Positions 24,834 through 32,747 of a DNA stretch of 36,012 nt are shown in pieces (within the stretch, counting starts at the first letter, position 1; the number at the start of each line of letters is the position of its first letter). The notes beneath the pieces are model-generated. The model was not told the DNA's origin, searched no databases, and saw nothing but the letters and a program-made list of their open reading frames with translations. Origin of the DNA: a virus; the IMG/VR virus record IMGVR_UViG_3300029787_000158, positions 1-36,012 of that record; one strand, written 5' to 3'. The position numbers were made by a program, and so were the translations under genes.

Positions 24834-26397
24834 TTTGCTGTTCTCCTAGTTGTCCTTGTTGAGCTTGTTGTTGCATTTGTTGCATTTGCTGGGCTAGTTC
24901 TTCCTGTTCGGTTTCACTTCGTAATAACTTTTCAGGAATGTTCATTAAATTACCAATATGTTTTGCAACCTCATTTTGTTTTACAATCAAATTTAAAACT
25001 TGAGGGCCAAATGTTGTACCGATAATTTCATGAAATCTGTTTATATCGCTAATATCTTGTTGGTATTGAGCTCTTGCAAGTGGTGATACAGCACTTACTT
25101 TAACTTCTCTACCATTAACGATTGGTAATTCTATTCTACCTTGTTCTTTTAAAATTCTAATTACTCGTCTTAATACTGGAATAACAAATTCCGATTGTAA
25201 TCGACCGAATGATGATCCTATCTGTCTTGATAAATCAGCCATTCGTTCAGCTACTTCTGTTGCTGTCATTGGAGTTCCTTCAGGTCTGCCAAGGGTTTCC
25301 ATATACAATGCTTTTTTAATATTAGCTCTCATATCTTCTAGTACCAACTGTGCTACATCAAATCGCCCAGCCGAATTTATTGGCTGTAAACCTTTTGAGT
25401 TTGGTGCGATTGGAATTAAACTGCCAGGTACTAGCTGTATGTTATCAGGATTAACAATACCATCATCTTCTACTTGATATATTCCTGATATAGACATTTG
25501 TGCATTTTCTAAAATTAATTGAATTGTTAAATTAGTAGTTTTAATTGCACTCATGGCATTAAAGATTGGGCCACGACCATAAACTTCACCTGATGCTTTA
25601 TTCCATCTAAAACAAACATATGGATTTGATCCAACACCTTCAAACATTTCTTCTAAAATAATTTCTTTTTTATCCATTAAGACAACACAATGTTTATGCT
25701 TTTCAACATTAGGTTCATCATACACTCGGTAAACAGCATCAAGTATAGTGCATTTTTTTTCTGGGTTCATTGTAGACATAATGTACTCAGGTATTTTTGC
25801 TTTAGGATACATTACTTCTATTTCGTTTAGTTTACATTGGCGTTTTCTGTATACCGCATCAATTTTATTTGTTGGGCCATTCATTAAACATACATGGGGT
25901 AAAGGAATTGCATTAAATTTTATTGGATTAATTGCATCACCTTCTTCCACTAATAAAACACCAGTACCAACAGCTAAATCCATAAATGATTCATGAACTT
26001 CAGAATTAAAATTAGAATTACTAATTACTTCAAAAACATATTGTGTAATAGCATCTAAAGAAGCATTAACTTGTTCTGTATCATTTTCTGGTATTTCTAT
26101 TCCAGCTTTTAAATCAGCCCATCTTGCAAAAGTAGGAACTATTCCTGATTGTAATCGACTAGCAAATTCTTGTATGCCTACTACTGCTGTTTCATCAAAA
26201 ATTTTATCTGTTCTTTTTTGACCAGCACTTTCTTCATAAAAACTTTCTCTTTGAGGTAAGCAATATTCATATGCTTCTTCAAATTTATCTTTCCAATTAT
26301 CTTTTAACGCTTCAGCTTCTTTATAGCGTTTAATAATTGTTTGTACTTTTTTAGAACTATCTTCCGATAATACTTCTGTTGTATCTTCGTATGCCAT
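24805..26397 (-). CDS. Portal protein (head-tail connector)
   Basis: A 530-residue T7 gp8-type portal: YCLPQRESFYEESAGQKR near 50-67, TAVVGIQEFASRLQSGIVPT, and PEGTPMTATEVAERMADLSR (about 377-396), the helix of the connector core. It forms the dodecameric ring through which DNA is packaged and to which the tail attaches. The C-terminus is Gln-rich (about 505-520), common in these portals. Confidence 0.9.
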   Translation of the reverse strand: MAYEDTTEVLSEDSSKKVQTIIKRYKEAEALKDNWKDKFEEAYEYCLPQRESFYEESAGQKRTDKIFDETAVVGIQEFASRLQSGIVPTFARWADLKAGIEIPENDTEQVNASLDAITQYVFEVISNSNFNSEVHESFMDLAVGTGVLLVEEGDAINPIKFNAIPLPHVCLMNGPTNKIDAVYRKRQCKLNEIEVMYPKAKIPEYIMSTMNPEKKCTILDAVYRVYDEPNVEKHKHCVVLMDKKEIILEEMFEGVGSNPYVCFRWNKASGEVYGRGPIFNAMSAIKTTNLTIQLILENAQMSISGIYQVEDDGIVNPDNIQLVPGSLIPIAPNSKGLQPINSAGRFDVAQLVLEDMRANIKKALYMETLGRPEGTPMTATEVAERMADLSRQIGSSFGRLQSEFVIPVLRRVIRILKEQGRIELPIVNGREVKVSAVSPLARAQYQQDISDINRFHEIIGTTFGPQVLNLIVKQNEVAKHIGNLMNIPEKLLRSETEQEELAQQMQQMQQQAQQGQLGEQQNDMGTDQVA

Positions 26398-27140
26398 TAT
26401 GTGTAAAATGTCCTTTTGTTTGTTGATTCATCCATGCCAGTACCAGCAAAATACTTTGTTGTATTTTTAGATGTTTTAGATTTCTTTTTATTTGTATTAT
26501 TACTTACTACATCTACTTCACCCATAGCTGAATTTGCTACACCTTCATTTGCTAATGAAGAAACATCAAATGTTGTATTTAAATTTGCTTTAAAAGATTT
26601 TTGATAATCGCTATATTGTTTTGTTAATTCTTTACCAGCCATCATTCGTAATGGACTTCCCATAATTGGCCCTACCATTAAAGACATACCTCCTAAAGCT
26701 ACTGCTTTAATTTTTTTTTGTCTTTCAAACATTTGTTCTGAAATTGGAACACTTCCAATTATAGATGCCGAATTACCAGTACCCATAGCTGTTCCTTCTT
26801 GAGCTTGTCCTTTTGTATACGAACCATATTTCATAGCCCATCCTTTTGATGTAAGCATATATCCACCACCACCAGTTTTTTTTGCTTCACCAATAGAAAA
26901 TAAATATTCATTTGTTGCTTTAGATACTTGACCTCCATACATATAATTTCTTTCGCCATCTTTCATTGTGTAAGTATTTCCTTTTGCATCTGTTTGAAAT
27001 TTTACTTTTTTCTTAACTGTATTTGTTGCTTTTTTTGTTTGTTTTTTTGGAGCTATAACAACATTGTTATTATTGTTATTATTACTACTTCCTCCTCCTG
27101 AGTTACTTGAGCCTGAACTTGTTTTATTTTTAGAACCCAT
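26397..27140 (-). CDS. Hypothetical protein with poly-Asn/Ser N-terminus
   Basis: A 247-residue protein with a low-complexity N-terminus (poly-Ser, poly-Asn) and a basic KKQTKKATNTVKKKVKF patch, then GERNYMYGGQVSKATNEY and GGYMLTSKGWAMKYGSY, and a helical region (QKKIKAVALGGMSLMVG). Many marine podoviruses carry such a gene between terminase and portal; function unknown. It overlaps both neighbours by the TAATG. Confidence 0.55.
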   Translation of the reverse strand: MGSKNKTSSGSSNSGGGSSNNNNNNNVVIAPKKQTKKATNTVKKKVKFQTDAKGNTYTMKDGERNYMYGGQVSKATNEYLFSIGEAKKTGGGGYMLTSKGWAMKYGSYTKGQAQEGTAMGTGNSASIIGSVPISEQMFERQKKIKAVALGGMSLMVGPIMGSPLRMMAGKELTKQYSDYQKSFKANLNTTFDVSSLANEGVANSAMGEVDVVSNNTNKKKSKTSKNTTKYFAGTGMDESTNKRTFYT

Positions 27141-27352
27141 TAATACATATTGCCTTCGTCATCATAAAATCCCCTACCACCAGCACGAGAAAATAATGCA
27201 CGAGAACCAACCAATCCACCAGCTATTCTTTTTTTTCTTTCTGCTCTTTTTTCTTCTTTTTCAATTCGTTCTTTTTGTTCTTCTGCTAATTGACGTTTAA
27301 TCATTTTATCAGTTTCCGTTTCTTGATATTTAGGTCGTTTTAAAACACCCAT
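27140..27352 (-). CDS. Small basic coiled-coil protein
   Basis: A 70-residue protein: an Arg/Lys/Glu-rich helix (TDKMIKRQLAEEQKERIEK, to about 40) followed by GGRGFYDDEGNMY. The layout and the stop-overlap with the next gene (TAATG) suggest a small structural partner of the portal region. No family is recognised. Confidence 0.5.
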   Translation of the reverse strand: MGVLKRPKYQETETDKMIKRQLAEEQKERIEKEEKRAERKKRIAGGLVGSRALFSRAGGRGFYDDEGNMY

Positions 27353-27369
27353 TTTAGTATCCCTTTGGT

Positions 27370-27822
27370 TTAGGCTTTGGTTTTGGTTTTGGTTTTTTGG
27401 CCATTGTTAATTCTTGCGTCCACAAAAAACTCAAAGTCTATCTTTCGCAACGCACAAAATAGCTGATAAGGAGTAAATAACCAAAAATTACGCAATCCAA
27501 TCATTCTTTGTATGTAGCTGACGCAACTATGTTCTTTAACCCACCACTCACCTTTAAATTGATGATTTGTCATTTCTTTGCCTTTGAGAATAGTTCCATT
27601 AAGTCTTTTAATAAAACTTAACATTTTAATTGCTTCTTCTTCGTCAATTAATTCTACCAATAACTGACCATACAGTCCTTCGACAACTACCCAGCAGTCA
27701 AATTGTTTATTAAAGTACATAGCACCACAATGGATAAATCCTTTTTTACGCCATTTGGTGTACCAAGGTGGATTATATGGCGAATAAAAAAATACTAACC
27801 ATTCATTCCGAATATGTTCCAA
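27370..27822 (-). CDS. Putative permuted papain-like (NlpC/P60-type) protein
   Basis: A 150-residue protein with HCGAMYF at 31-37 and SCVSYIQRMIGL at 99-110, then FTPYQLFCALR. The N-terminal His with a later Cys-led helix and TPxxL motif looks like the permuted papain fold of NlpC/P60 relatives. An amidase or peptidase role is possible; there is no certain catalytic triad. I chose a TTG at 27822 because AAGGA precedes it; it overlaps TerL by 28 bases. The C-terminus is a KTKTKTK tail. Confidence 0.4.
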   Translation of the reverse strand: MEHIRNEWLVFFYSPYNPPWYTKWRKKGFIHCGAMYFNKQFDCWVVVEGLYGQLLVELIDEEEAIKMLSFIKRLNGTILKGKEMTNHQFKGEWWVKEHSCVSYIQRMIGLRNFWLFTPYQLFCALRKIDFEFFVDARINNGQKTKTKTKA

Positions 27823-29324
27823 GATTTCCTTTTTGTTGGTGTTTGTTTATCAAAAACATTCCATGTTGTTTTTGCTTGTCTAGGGTTCATAGGTTTTTTG
27901 CCATGAACTAAGACTCTACCTTCTCCAGCTCCCATCAAACAATATTGCAAAGCATCATGAACATGGGAATATCTATTTTTATTTGGTTTTTCATCATAAC
28001 GATCACCCGAAGTTTGTAATCTTCGGTAGTGATAACCTCCATTGAAGCCTTTTTTGAGGTTCATACAGCGATTATCGAGCAAAAAGCATGGCTTTCCATC
28101 CGCCATTTTGTTTAAAAGGCTCTCTACGGCCTCGGTACGAAGCGAAATATCGTTAGATGGTGCTGGTTTTGCCATAACTCCAGCTTGTCGAAGCATTTGA
28201 AATGGGGTTCTTTCATCTGTTTGAGCTCTAAAATCTCCTGCGGGGTCACCATATATATCTAATTCATATCCTCTAAAGTATTTAGTAATATCTTGTTTTA
28301 AAACTTCGGCAAATCGTGTCGCTCCCATATCAAAGCATACTAATTCATGAAGTATCATCCATCTACCTGTTGCTAGTCTTTGACCAAATACAGCACTAGG
28401 TGTTAATCCAAAGTCAATGCCTATAAATATAGCTGAATTTTTATCTGGTATTAATGGCTCTTTAGCTAAATGAGATTCTTCTCTCCAACTTGGGTATACT
28501 GGTTTACCTTCTTCTAACGAACCTAGTTTGTTTAAAACGTAAACATCAATCCAACCCTTTGTTTTTCCTTTAATAATATTATCGTAGTATTTAGGCGTTA
28601 AATTTTTTTTATTTTCGGCATTATTATTATGTTCGTAGCCTGTTAAGTCACCTGTTTCATCCCTAATCTCTTTCATTCCTCCACCTTGTTTATAAAAAGA
28701 CCAATTATCAGGTTTAATTAACATTAAGGCTTCATCTCGTGAGATGTGATCGGGTACGGGAACTTCTCCAGCCATAATAGGCCACCAATGATCTTCTTCA
28801 GGAGCGTTAGTATCACAGATAACTCCATACCAAGAAGCACCACCATCTCGCATACTAGGAAATCTACCTACCCTCATAGTACAAGCATCAACAATCGTCT
28901 TAGGTATTTCTCTTGCTTCGTTAATCCAAACACCTGTAAGCTCAAGCGATAACAATTTCTTTACATCTTCAGGTCTATCTAATGCTAGGAAAATAACTTC
29001 ACAGTCTATGTCGCCTTTCTTAATATGATGCGTATAAGGTACTGACCACTTAAATCTTCCCCATATATTTTCATCATACCAATCAAGCCAAGTCTTAATA
29101 GTCGTAGTTTTTAGCTGTGGATTTGTATTTCGAATAACAGCCCACCTAGATTTACGGATACCTTCCGCATTAGGTTTTTGCTGTAAAGCTCTCCTAAATA
29201 TTTCTACACAACAAGCAACGGACTTTCCTGATCCAACTGGGCCTCTAATACCCCTAAAGAAATCATTTGACTTCATAAAGGTCTTTAATACTTCCCCGTA
29301 GGGCTTGTAGTTAAAGTCGCTCAC
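27795..29324 (-). CDS. terL: Terminase large subunit
   Basis: A 509-residue packaging motor. The ATPase half has Walker A GPVGSGKS (28-35) and Walker B GVWINEA (131-137, E137). The RNase H-like nuclease half has FIGIDFG (D304), YGDPAGD (D360, D364) and HVHDALQY (D457). It cuts and pumps DNA into the head. It starts with GTG at 29324, whose codon overlaps the upstream stop as GTGA, the only start consistent with coupling. Confidence 0.95.
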   Translation of the reverse strand: MSDFNYKPYGEVLKTFMKSNDFFRGIRGPVGSGKSVACCVEIFRRALQQKPNAEGIRKSRWAVIRNTNPQLKTTTIKTWLDWYDENIWGRFKWSVPYTHHIKKGDIDCEVIFLALDRPEDVKKLLSLELTGVWINEAREIPKTIVDACTMRVGRFPSMRDGGASWYGVICDTNAPEEDHWWPIMAGEVPVPDHISRDEALMLIKPDNWSFYKQGGGMKEIRDETGDLTGYEHNNNAENKKNLTPKYYDNIIKGKTKGWIDVYVLNKLGSLEEGKPVYPSWREESHLAKEPLIPDKNSAIFIGIDFGLTPSAVFGQRLATGRWMILHELVCFDMGATRFAEVLKQDITKYFRGYELDIYGDPAGDFRAQTDERTPFQMLRQAGVMAKPAPSNDISLRTEAVESLLNKMADGKPCFLLDNRCMNLKKGFNGGYHYRRLQTSGDRYDEKPNKNRYSHVHDALQYCLMGAGEGRVLVHGKKPMNPRQAKTTWNVFDKQTPTKRKSWNIFGMNG

Positions 29325-29512
29325 TCGGTTTTACCTGTATCTACTCCTAGTTTTAAAAATTTTTCTACCACATTGGGAGCAAAGGAATCTATGAGCTTAT
29401 CCGCTTCATAGTCGGTAATCATTTCGGTAGGGTAATTCTTTAAATGGATTTTTTTAACAACAGCTCTTAGTCTGCGTCTATCCCTTATTGTCAAAGTTTG
29501 GACGAAACTCAT
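29321..29512 (-). CDS. Small protein next to terminase
   Basis: A 63-residue basic protein (MSFVQTLTIRDRRRLRAVVK, EADKLIDSFAPNVVEKFLK). It is coupled to terL by a GTGA overlap. A gene of this size and position is frequent in marine podoviruses; it may help packaging. Function unknown. Confidence 0.55.
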   Translation of the reverse strand: MSFVQTLTIRDRRRLRAVVKKIHLKNYPTEMITDYEADKLIDSFAPNVVEKFLKLGVDTGKTE

Positions 29513-29648
29513 TTTTATGATCCTTATATAATTGTTTACGAAGGTCTTGTTTTTCTTCTAAGTGTCTTTCTAGGCTTTGGAGGAGTATTTTATTTTGTTC
29601 TTTGAGGTCGGCATTTTCTTGTTCTAATTTTGTCATTCGGTCATCCAT
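29478..29648 (-). CDS. 56-residue leucine-zipper-like ORF
   Basis: Reads MDDRMTKLEQENADLKEQNK followed by ILLQSLERHLEEKQDLRKQL: a clear heptad pattern with Leu at 8, 15 and 22, then a charged tail. It is too short for most gene callers, overlaps the next gene by 35 bases and has no Shine-Dalgarno. The clean heptad pattern argues for a real coiled-coil protein. A 189-base gap (29649-29837) upstream has a 7-base-pair stem (complement of about 29653-29672) and no other gene. Confidence 0.5.
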   Translation of the reverse strand: MDDRMTKLEQENADLKEQNKILLQSLERHLEEKQDLRKQLYKDHKNEFRPNFDNKG

Positions 29649-29837
29649 TTTATAAAGTGAGAAAAATCACCTTAAATAAATTAAAATATATTTGATACGC
29701 ACAAGGATGTTTCCGTGTACAGAAAACTAATCCATCTGGGGATAGAGCTTTTTTGAACCTATAATGCGAGTAGACTAGATATATATAGATAGACTTACCT
29801 GTTTTTTGCCCCCCACCCTCGTTTATGGGCTTAACGT

Positions 29838-30206
29838 CTATGTAAGATCAATATTGATTTTTATCTCGCCCTGTATGTCGTGCTGTACTCGTTCTGGCGC
29901 TCTTACTCCCGCTCTATCCAATAGATCACGGCTCGCCTCTAACTGTACGTACTCACTCTTAGCGTTATCGGATAACTCAATTAACTTTCTTGATGCAGAT
30001 ACAGCACCTAACCCGATTGTGTTTGCGACTCGTTCCATCATGTACCTTTGTACATGGGGTAATCGTAACGTTCTACTTGCTACTACTCGTCCTGATTCTC
30101 CCTTTGCATATCCTACTATTTCAGCACATTCTTTTATAGATTTGCCAGTGGTTACGACTGTATCAACTAAGTCCTTTTGCTTATCGGTAAGCGTATTCTT
30201 CTTCAT
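29838..30206 (-). CDS. terS: Terminase small subunit
   Basis: A 122-residue protein with TDKQKDLVDTVVTTGKSIKE (7-26) and AEIVGYAKGESGRVVASRTL (about 28-47), an HTH pattern typical of small terminases, then a helical C-terminus for oligomerisation. It binds phage DNA and feeds TerL. It is the first gene of the minus arm and begins just after the divergent gap. Confidence 0.7.
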   Translation of the reverse strand: MKKNTLTDKQKDLVDTVVTTGKSIKECAEIVGYAKGESGRVVASRTLRLPHVQRYMMERVANTIGLGAVSASRKLIELSDNAKSEYVQLEASRDLLDRAGVRAPERVQHDIQGEIKINIDLT

Positions 30207-30540
30207 AGCCCTTTAACACGATTAGTAGCTTCTAATTTGGTTGTCAAGACACATTGTGTAAATAGCGTTAGTACATTTAACAAGCTAACAAATAAGCGGA
30301 TTAAGGCTTGGTGGGTCTTAGCATATCAGATTGTCAACGCCCTCAAACATAATGGTAAATGAATCTTCACAGCATAATAGTATCTGCTCTTAACGAGCAT
30401 CTACGATTACACTGATTCATTCACAATTATCTTTGACGTAAACACGCTTATAAATCGCTCTCTATGTGTTTGACGCTGACTTAATCTGATTATGCGACCC
30501 AAGTACCAAGTCTTTAAGAGGTACAGAAAGAGAGTATATT
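30207..30540. promoter_or_regulatory. Divergent intergenic region between the two arms
   Basis: A 334-base gap from which the two arms diverge. On the minus strand a perfect TTGACA (complement of 30242-30247) is followed after 15 or 17 bases by weak -10 boxes, only about six bases before the terS ATG. TTGACG occurs twice on the plus strand (30433-30438 and 30470-30475) without good -10 boxes. A short stem TGCTC/GAGCA lies at 30385-30399, and an inverted GTACC/GGTAC repeat around 30500-30525. No gene or tRNA is visible. The main early and late promoters should lie here; the phage codes no RNA polymerase that I recognise. Confidence 0.45.
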
Positions 30541-30633
30541 ATGAAGAAATTAGAAATAGTGTTTGTAGCATTTTTAGTATCATTCACCATTAGTTATGTA
30601 TTAGCTCAGTTCGTGAGGGTACTATGGATGTAA
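30541..30633 (+). CDS. 30-residue single-span membrane protein
   Basis: Reads MKKLEIVFVAFLVSFTISYV, then LAQFVRVLWM: one hydrophobic helix with a basic start, preceded by AAAGAGAG. First gene of the plus arm. Its end overlaps the next ATG by ten bases. A small membrane toxin-like or host-takeover role is possible. Function unknown. Confidence 0.5.
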   Translation: MKKLEIVFVAFLVSFTISYVLAQFVRVLWM

Positions 30634-30797
30634 TCAAAAACTTACCAGAAACTATATATGAGCATCTGTATAATACAGATCAAAGATTTAAGACACTCAT
30701 CATTCAATTAGAACACGCTCAAAGTACTCAAGATGATGATCAAAAAGACATAGTGTTAAGCACTATACATAATGAATATGGAAAGGAGTTCATATGA
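30624..30797 (+). CDS. 57-residue hypothetical protein
   Basis: A short acidic helical protein (MDVIKNLPETIYEHLYNTDQ, DDDQKDIVLSTIHNEYGKEF). The start overlaps the previous gene and the stop overlaps the next ATG as ATGA, so it is probably translated with both. Early small protein, function unknown. Confidence 0.55.
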   Translation: MDVIKNLPETIYEHLYNTDQRFKTLIIQLEHAQSTQDDDQKDIVLSTIHNEYGKEFI

Positions 30798-31009
30798 CAG
30801 GGCCAGTACTAAGAAAAATAGCTAGTTTAATACCAAATTGGATTCAAGGTATGGCTGGTGCTTTTGAATTAACTGAAGATCAAGGAAACTATCATCTTGT
30901 AATGGTAAGATCAAATCTCAGTAGTCAACAATTATATATCAAACATACTCAGGATGGTCTTGAGAAAGAATATATGATTATAATTAAGGAGTTAAATTAT
31001 GATAACTAA
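30794..31009 (+). CDS. 71-residue hypothetical protein
   Basis: MTGPVLRKIASLIPNWIQGM at the start, then ELTEDQGNYHLVMVRSNLSS and a basic/acidic C-terminus. The AAGGAG before the ATG is strong. Part of an early small-gene run with overlapping ends; no family is recognised. Confidence 0.55.
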   Translation: MTGPVLRKIASLIPNWIQGMAGAFELTEDQGNYHLVMVRSNLSSQQLYIKHTQDGLEKEYMIIIKELNYDN

Positions 31010-31184
31010 AACATTATTCGCATTAGCTTATGGTATCAAACAAGGTACTAGAGCAACTAAATGGTTACTAAGGGATGATATTAAGCAAGGTAAAGAAATG
31101 CTTAAGAAAGTTCCATACATCAAGGATTATGACATTCAGTCACCTATCGTAAAAAAAGGAGTAAATGATGACAGCGGAAAATAA
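30999..31184 (+). CDS. 61-residue hypothetical protein
   Basis: A basic helical protein (LAYGIKQGTRATKWLLRDDI, KQGKEMLKKVPYIKDYDI). A GGAG precedes the ATG at good spacing, it overlaps the previous gene by 11 bases and the next by 20. Function unknown. Confidence 0.55.
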   Translation: MITKTLFALAYGIKQGTRATKWLLRDDIKQGKEMLKKVPYIKDYDIQSPIVKKGVNDDSGK

Positions 31185-31710
31185 GAAACCTAAAGACTTA
31201 TCATCTGTTAAAGACAGACTTCAGGAAGTTTTGTCAAATATAGACATTATAGAAAAAGAAAGATGTTTATATTTATACGAAACAGGTTCTAAAGATGATG
31301 ACTTCTATATAGACACTCAAATAGAACATGAGCAATATATTAAGTCATTAATATTCAGACGTACATTCTTTGACAGAAAACTTGATGAAAATAAAGTTAC
31401 GCAAAATGGTTTAGTGGAGGAAATTGGTTCTGTAAAAGATATAACTAATCCAGCTTTACAAATACCCAAGCAAACTAACGATCAAGTTATGGACATTGTG
31501 GAACTATATTCATTAAGGTATGCGATCTACAATTCAAGGATCAAAGTAGCAAAAGAAATATATCAGGAATTATACAAGAAAACATTTGTTGAGCGTAATT
31601 CAGCAAACTATAATCCTAATAATTTCAGAAAAGCGAGTGCAAAATTTAATCTCAAAAAAGCACAAGAAATCGTTTCTCACATAGATCAAGTCAGATCGCA
31701 ACCAGCATAA
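31165..31710 (+). CDS. 181-residue hypothetical helical protein
   Basis: A mostly helical, charged protein (SSVKDRLQEVLSNIDIIEKE, YIKSLIFRRTFFDRKLDENK, VDIVELYSLRYAIYNSRIKV-like region). An AAAAAGGAG precedes the ATG. The 3' end has a strong terminator, closing the first early operon. No domain is recognised. Confidence 0.6.
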   Translation: MMTAENKKPKDLSSVKDRLQEVLSNIDIIEKERCLYLYETGSKDDDFYIDTQIEHEQYIKSLIFRRTFFDRKLDENKVTQNGLVEEIGSVKDITNPALQIPKQTNDQVMDIVELYSLRYAIYNSRIKVAKEIYQELYKKTFVERNSANYNPNNFRKASAKFNLKKAQEIVSHIDQVRSQPA

Positions 31711-31725
31711 ATCATAATACTCCTA

Positions 31726-31756
31726 CTAGCTCATTTCATAATGGGCTAGTTTTTTT
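31726..31756 (+). terminator. Intrinsic terminator of the first early operon
   Basis: CTAGCTC (31726-31732) pairs with GGGCTAG (31743-31749), seven pairs with one G-T, loop of ten bases, followed by seven or more T (31750-31756). It lies 15 bases after the preceding stop. Confidence 0.9.
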
Positions 31757-31776
31757 ATCTTTAACAAGTCTAAATT

Positions 31777-31860
31777 GACGGATACCGAGTACTGATAAGT
31801 ATAGTCAATAGACCGAGGCGATAGCCATACCGACAGGTACAATCGACAGATACCGAGTAC
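31777..31860. repeat. Iteron-like ATACCGA repeats
   Basis: GACGGATACCGAGTAC (31777-31792) recurs as GACAGATACCGAGTAC (31845-31860), one mismatch in 16, 68 bases apart. A third partial copy, ATACCGACAGGTAC, is at 31827-31840. An AT-rich run (about 31870-31892) follows. TTGACG at 31775-31780 with TATAGT (about 31800) could be a promoter inside the array. This may be an operator array or replication site. The region 31711-31916 has no gene. Confidence 0.5.
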
Positions 31861-31916
31861 ACTACTCAAGATGGTTTTAAATAATTTAATTAACCGACAC
31901 CATAAAGGAATAAAAC

Positions 31917-32126
31917 ATGACAAATAAAATACAGGAAGAATTTGACAAAAAATCGCACAAAATAGGCACGTTTACAATCCTACTCATGACAATGGGCTTT
32001 GGCTTTATCGTGTCTATGTTGATGATGGGTGTGAATCCTACTTTAGTTATATCTGTGGTATCAGCTCCAGTATGGGTAGGTATCATAATCTTAGCTATCC
32101 GATTAACAAAAGCAATACGAGGTTAA
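31917..32126 (+). CDS. 69-residue two-span membrane protein
   Basis: A short charged N-terminus (MTNKIQEEFDKKSHKIG), then two hydrophobic helices at about 17-38 (FTILLMTMGFGFIVSMLMMG) and 44-60 (ISVVSAPVWVGIIILAI). AAAGGAATAAAAC precedes the ATG. First gene after the terminator and repeat region. Inner-membrane protein of unknown role. Confidence 0.6.
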   Translation: MTNKIQEEFDKKSHKIGTFTILLMTMGFGFIVSMLMMGVNPTLVISVVSAPVWVGIIILAIRLTKAIRG

Positions 32127-32127
32127 C

Positions 32128-32334
32128 ATGAGTCTAGCATTTAAGTCATGGGTAATGGACGAACAAGAAAAGGAAGAAAACAATATGATTGAAGTACAAA
32201 CTTTTATTGATGAGTTAAAATCAATATCTAAAATTAACGATCCATTAAATAGATTAGATGAAATTGATCAGCTCATTAAAAAATATGAAACAATAATTGA
32301 CGAACATGAAAGGCTAGAAAATGAAAGTGTATAG
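32128..32334 (+). CDS. 68-residue acidic helical protein
   Basis: Reads MSLAFKSWVMDEQEKEENNM, then EVQTFIDELKSISKINDPLN and LDEIDQLIKKYETIIDEHER. A second start at 32185, with AAGGAAG before it, would give a 49-residue protein. It begins one base after the previous stop and overlaps the next gene. Function unknown. Confidence 0.5.
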   Translation: MSLAFKSWVMDEQEKEENNMIEVQTFIDELKSISKINDPLNRLDEIDQLIKKYETIIDEHERLENESV

Positions 32335-32539
32335 ACTTATACGAGTATTGCATCACATAGGTTTTAAAATACCCTCAGACCTATGGCAATTAAAAGATAA
32401 ACAGTATTTTTCCAAGTCCAACGGATGTTGGCTACCAATAGATCAGATGGATATATTCCATGTAATTCGTGCATTAGCAAACGTAAATAAAACAAATGAA
32501 AGGAATGACAATGAGCGTGACGATAGACGATATGGTTAA
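32321..32539 (+). CDS. 72-residue hypothetical protein
   Basis: MKVYRLIRVLHHIGFKIPSD at the start, with SKSNGCWLPIDQMDIFHVIR in the middle and a charged Asn/Arg-rich tail. The next gene's start lies inside its tail. Function unknown. Confidence 0.5.
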   Translation: MKVYRLIRVLHHIGFKIPSDLWQLKDKQYFSKSNGCWLPIDQMDIFHVIRALANVNKTNERNDNERDDRRYG

Positions 32540-32747
32540 TGATGTTGTAGTTGAAAAACTAGAAGAAAAAGAATCTGAATTATCTGAAAAGATAGAAACA
32601 GAAACACAAGAATATTTAGATAATAATCTTGAAGATCAAGTAAACAGTTTAGTTAAGTCTGCTTTACTTGAGGATTTAAAAACACAAATTAAACAAGTAT
32701 TTGAAGGAGGAAAAAATGTTAATGACAAACCTAGCATACAAGGATGA
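32511..32747 (+). CDS. 78-residue acidic coiled-coil protein
   Basis: MSVTIDDMVNDVVVEKLEEK, then ESELSEKIETETQEYLDNNL and a helix ending KTQIKQVFEGG. I chose ATG 32511 (AAGGAATG in front) over 32496. Its last residues overlap the DUF932-like start, whose GGAGG lies inside this gene, so the two are coupled. Function unknown. Confidence 0.55.
   Translation: MSVTIDDMVNDVVVEKLEEKESELSEKIETETQEYLDNNLEDQVNSLVKSALLEDLKTQIKQVFEGGKNVNDKPSIQG

Noticed and set aside
30177-30362. 61-residue frame across the divergent gap
   Set aside because: Starts inside terS on the opposite strand, has no ribosome site, and covers the promoter region.
30433-30475. Two TTGACG motifs as plus-strand promoters
   Set aside because: No convincing -10 box at 16-18 base spacing for either; kept only as a note in the divergent region.
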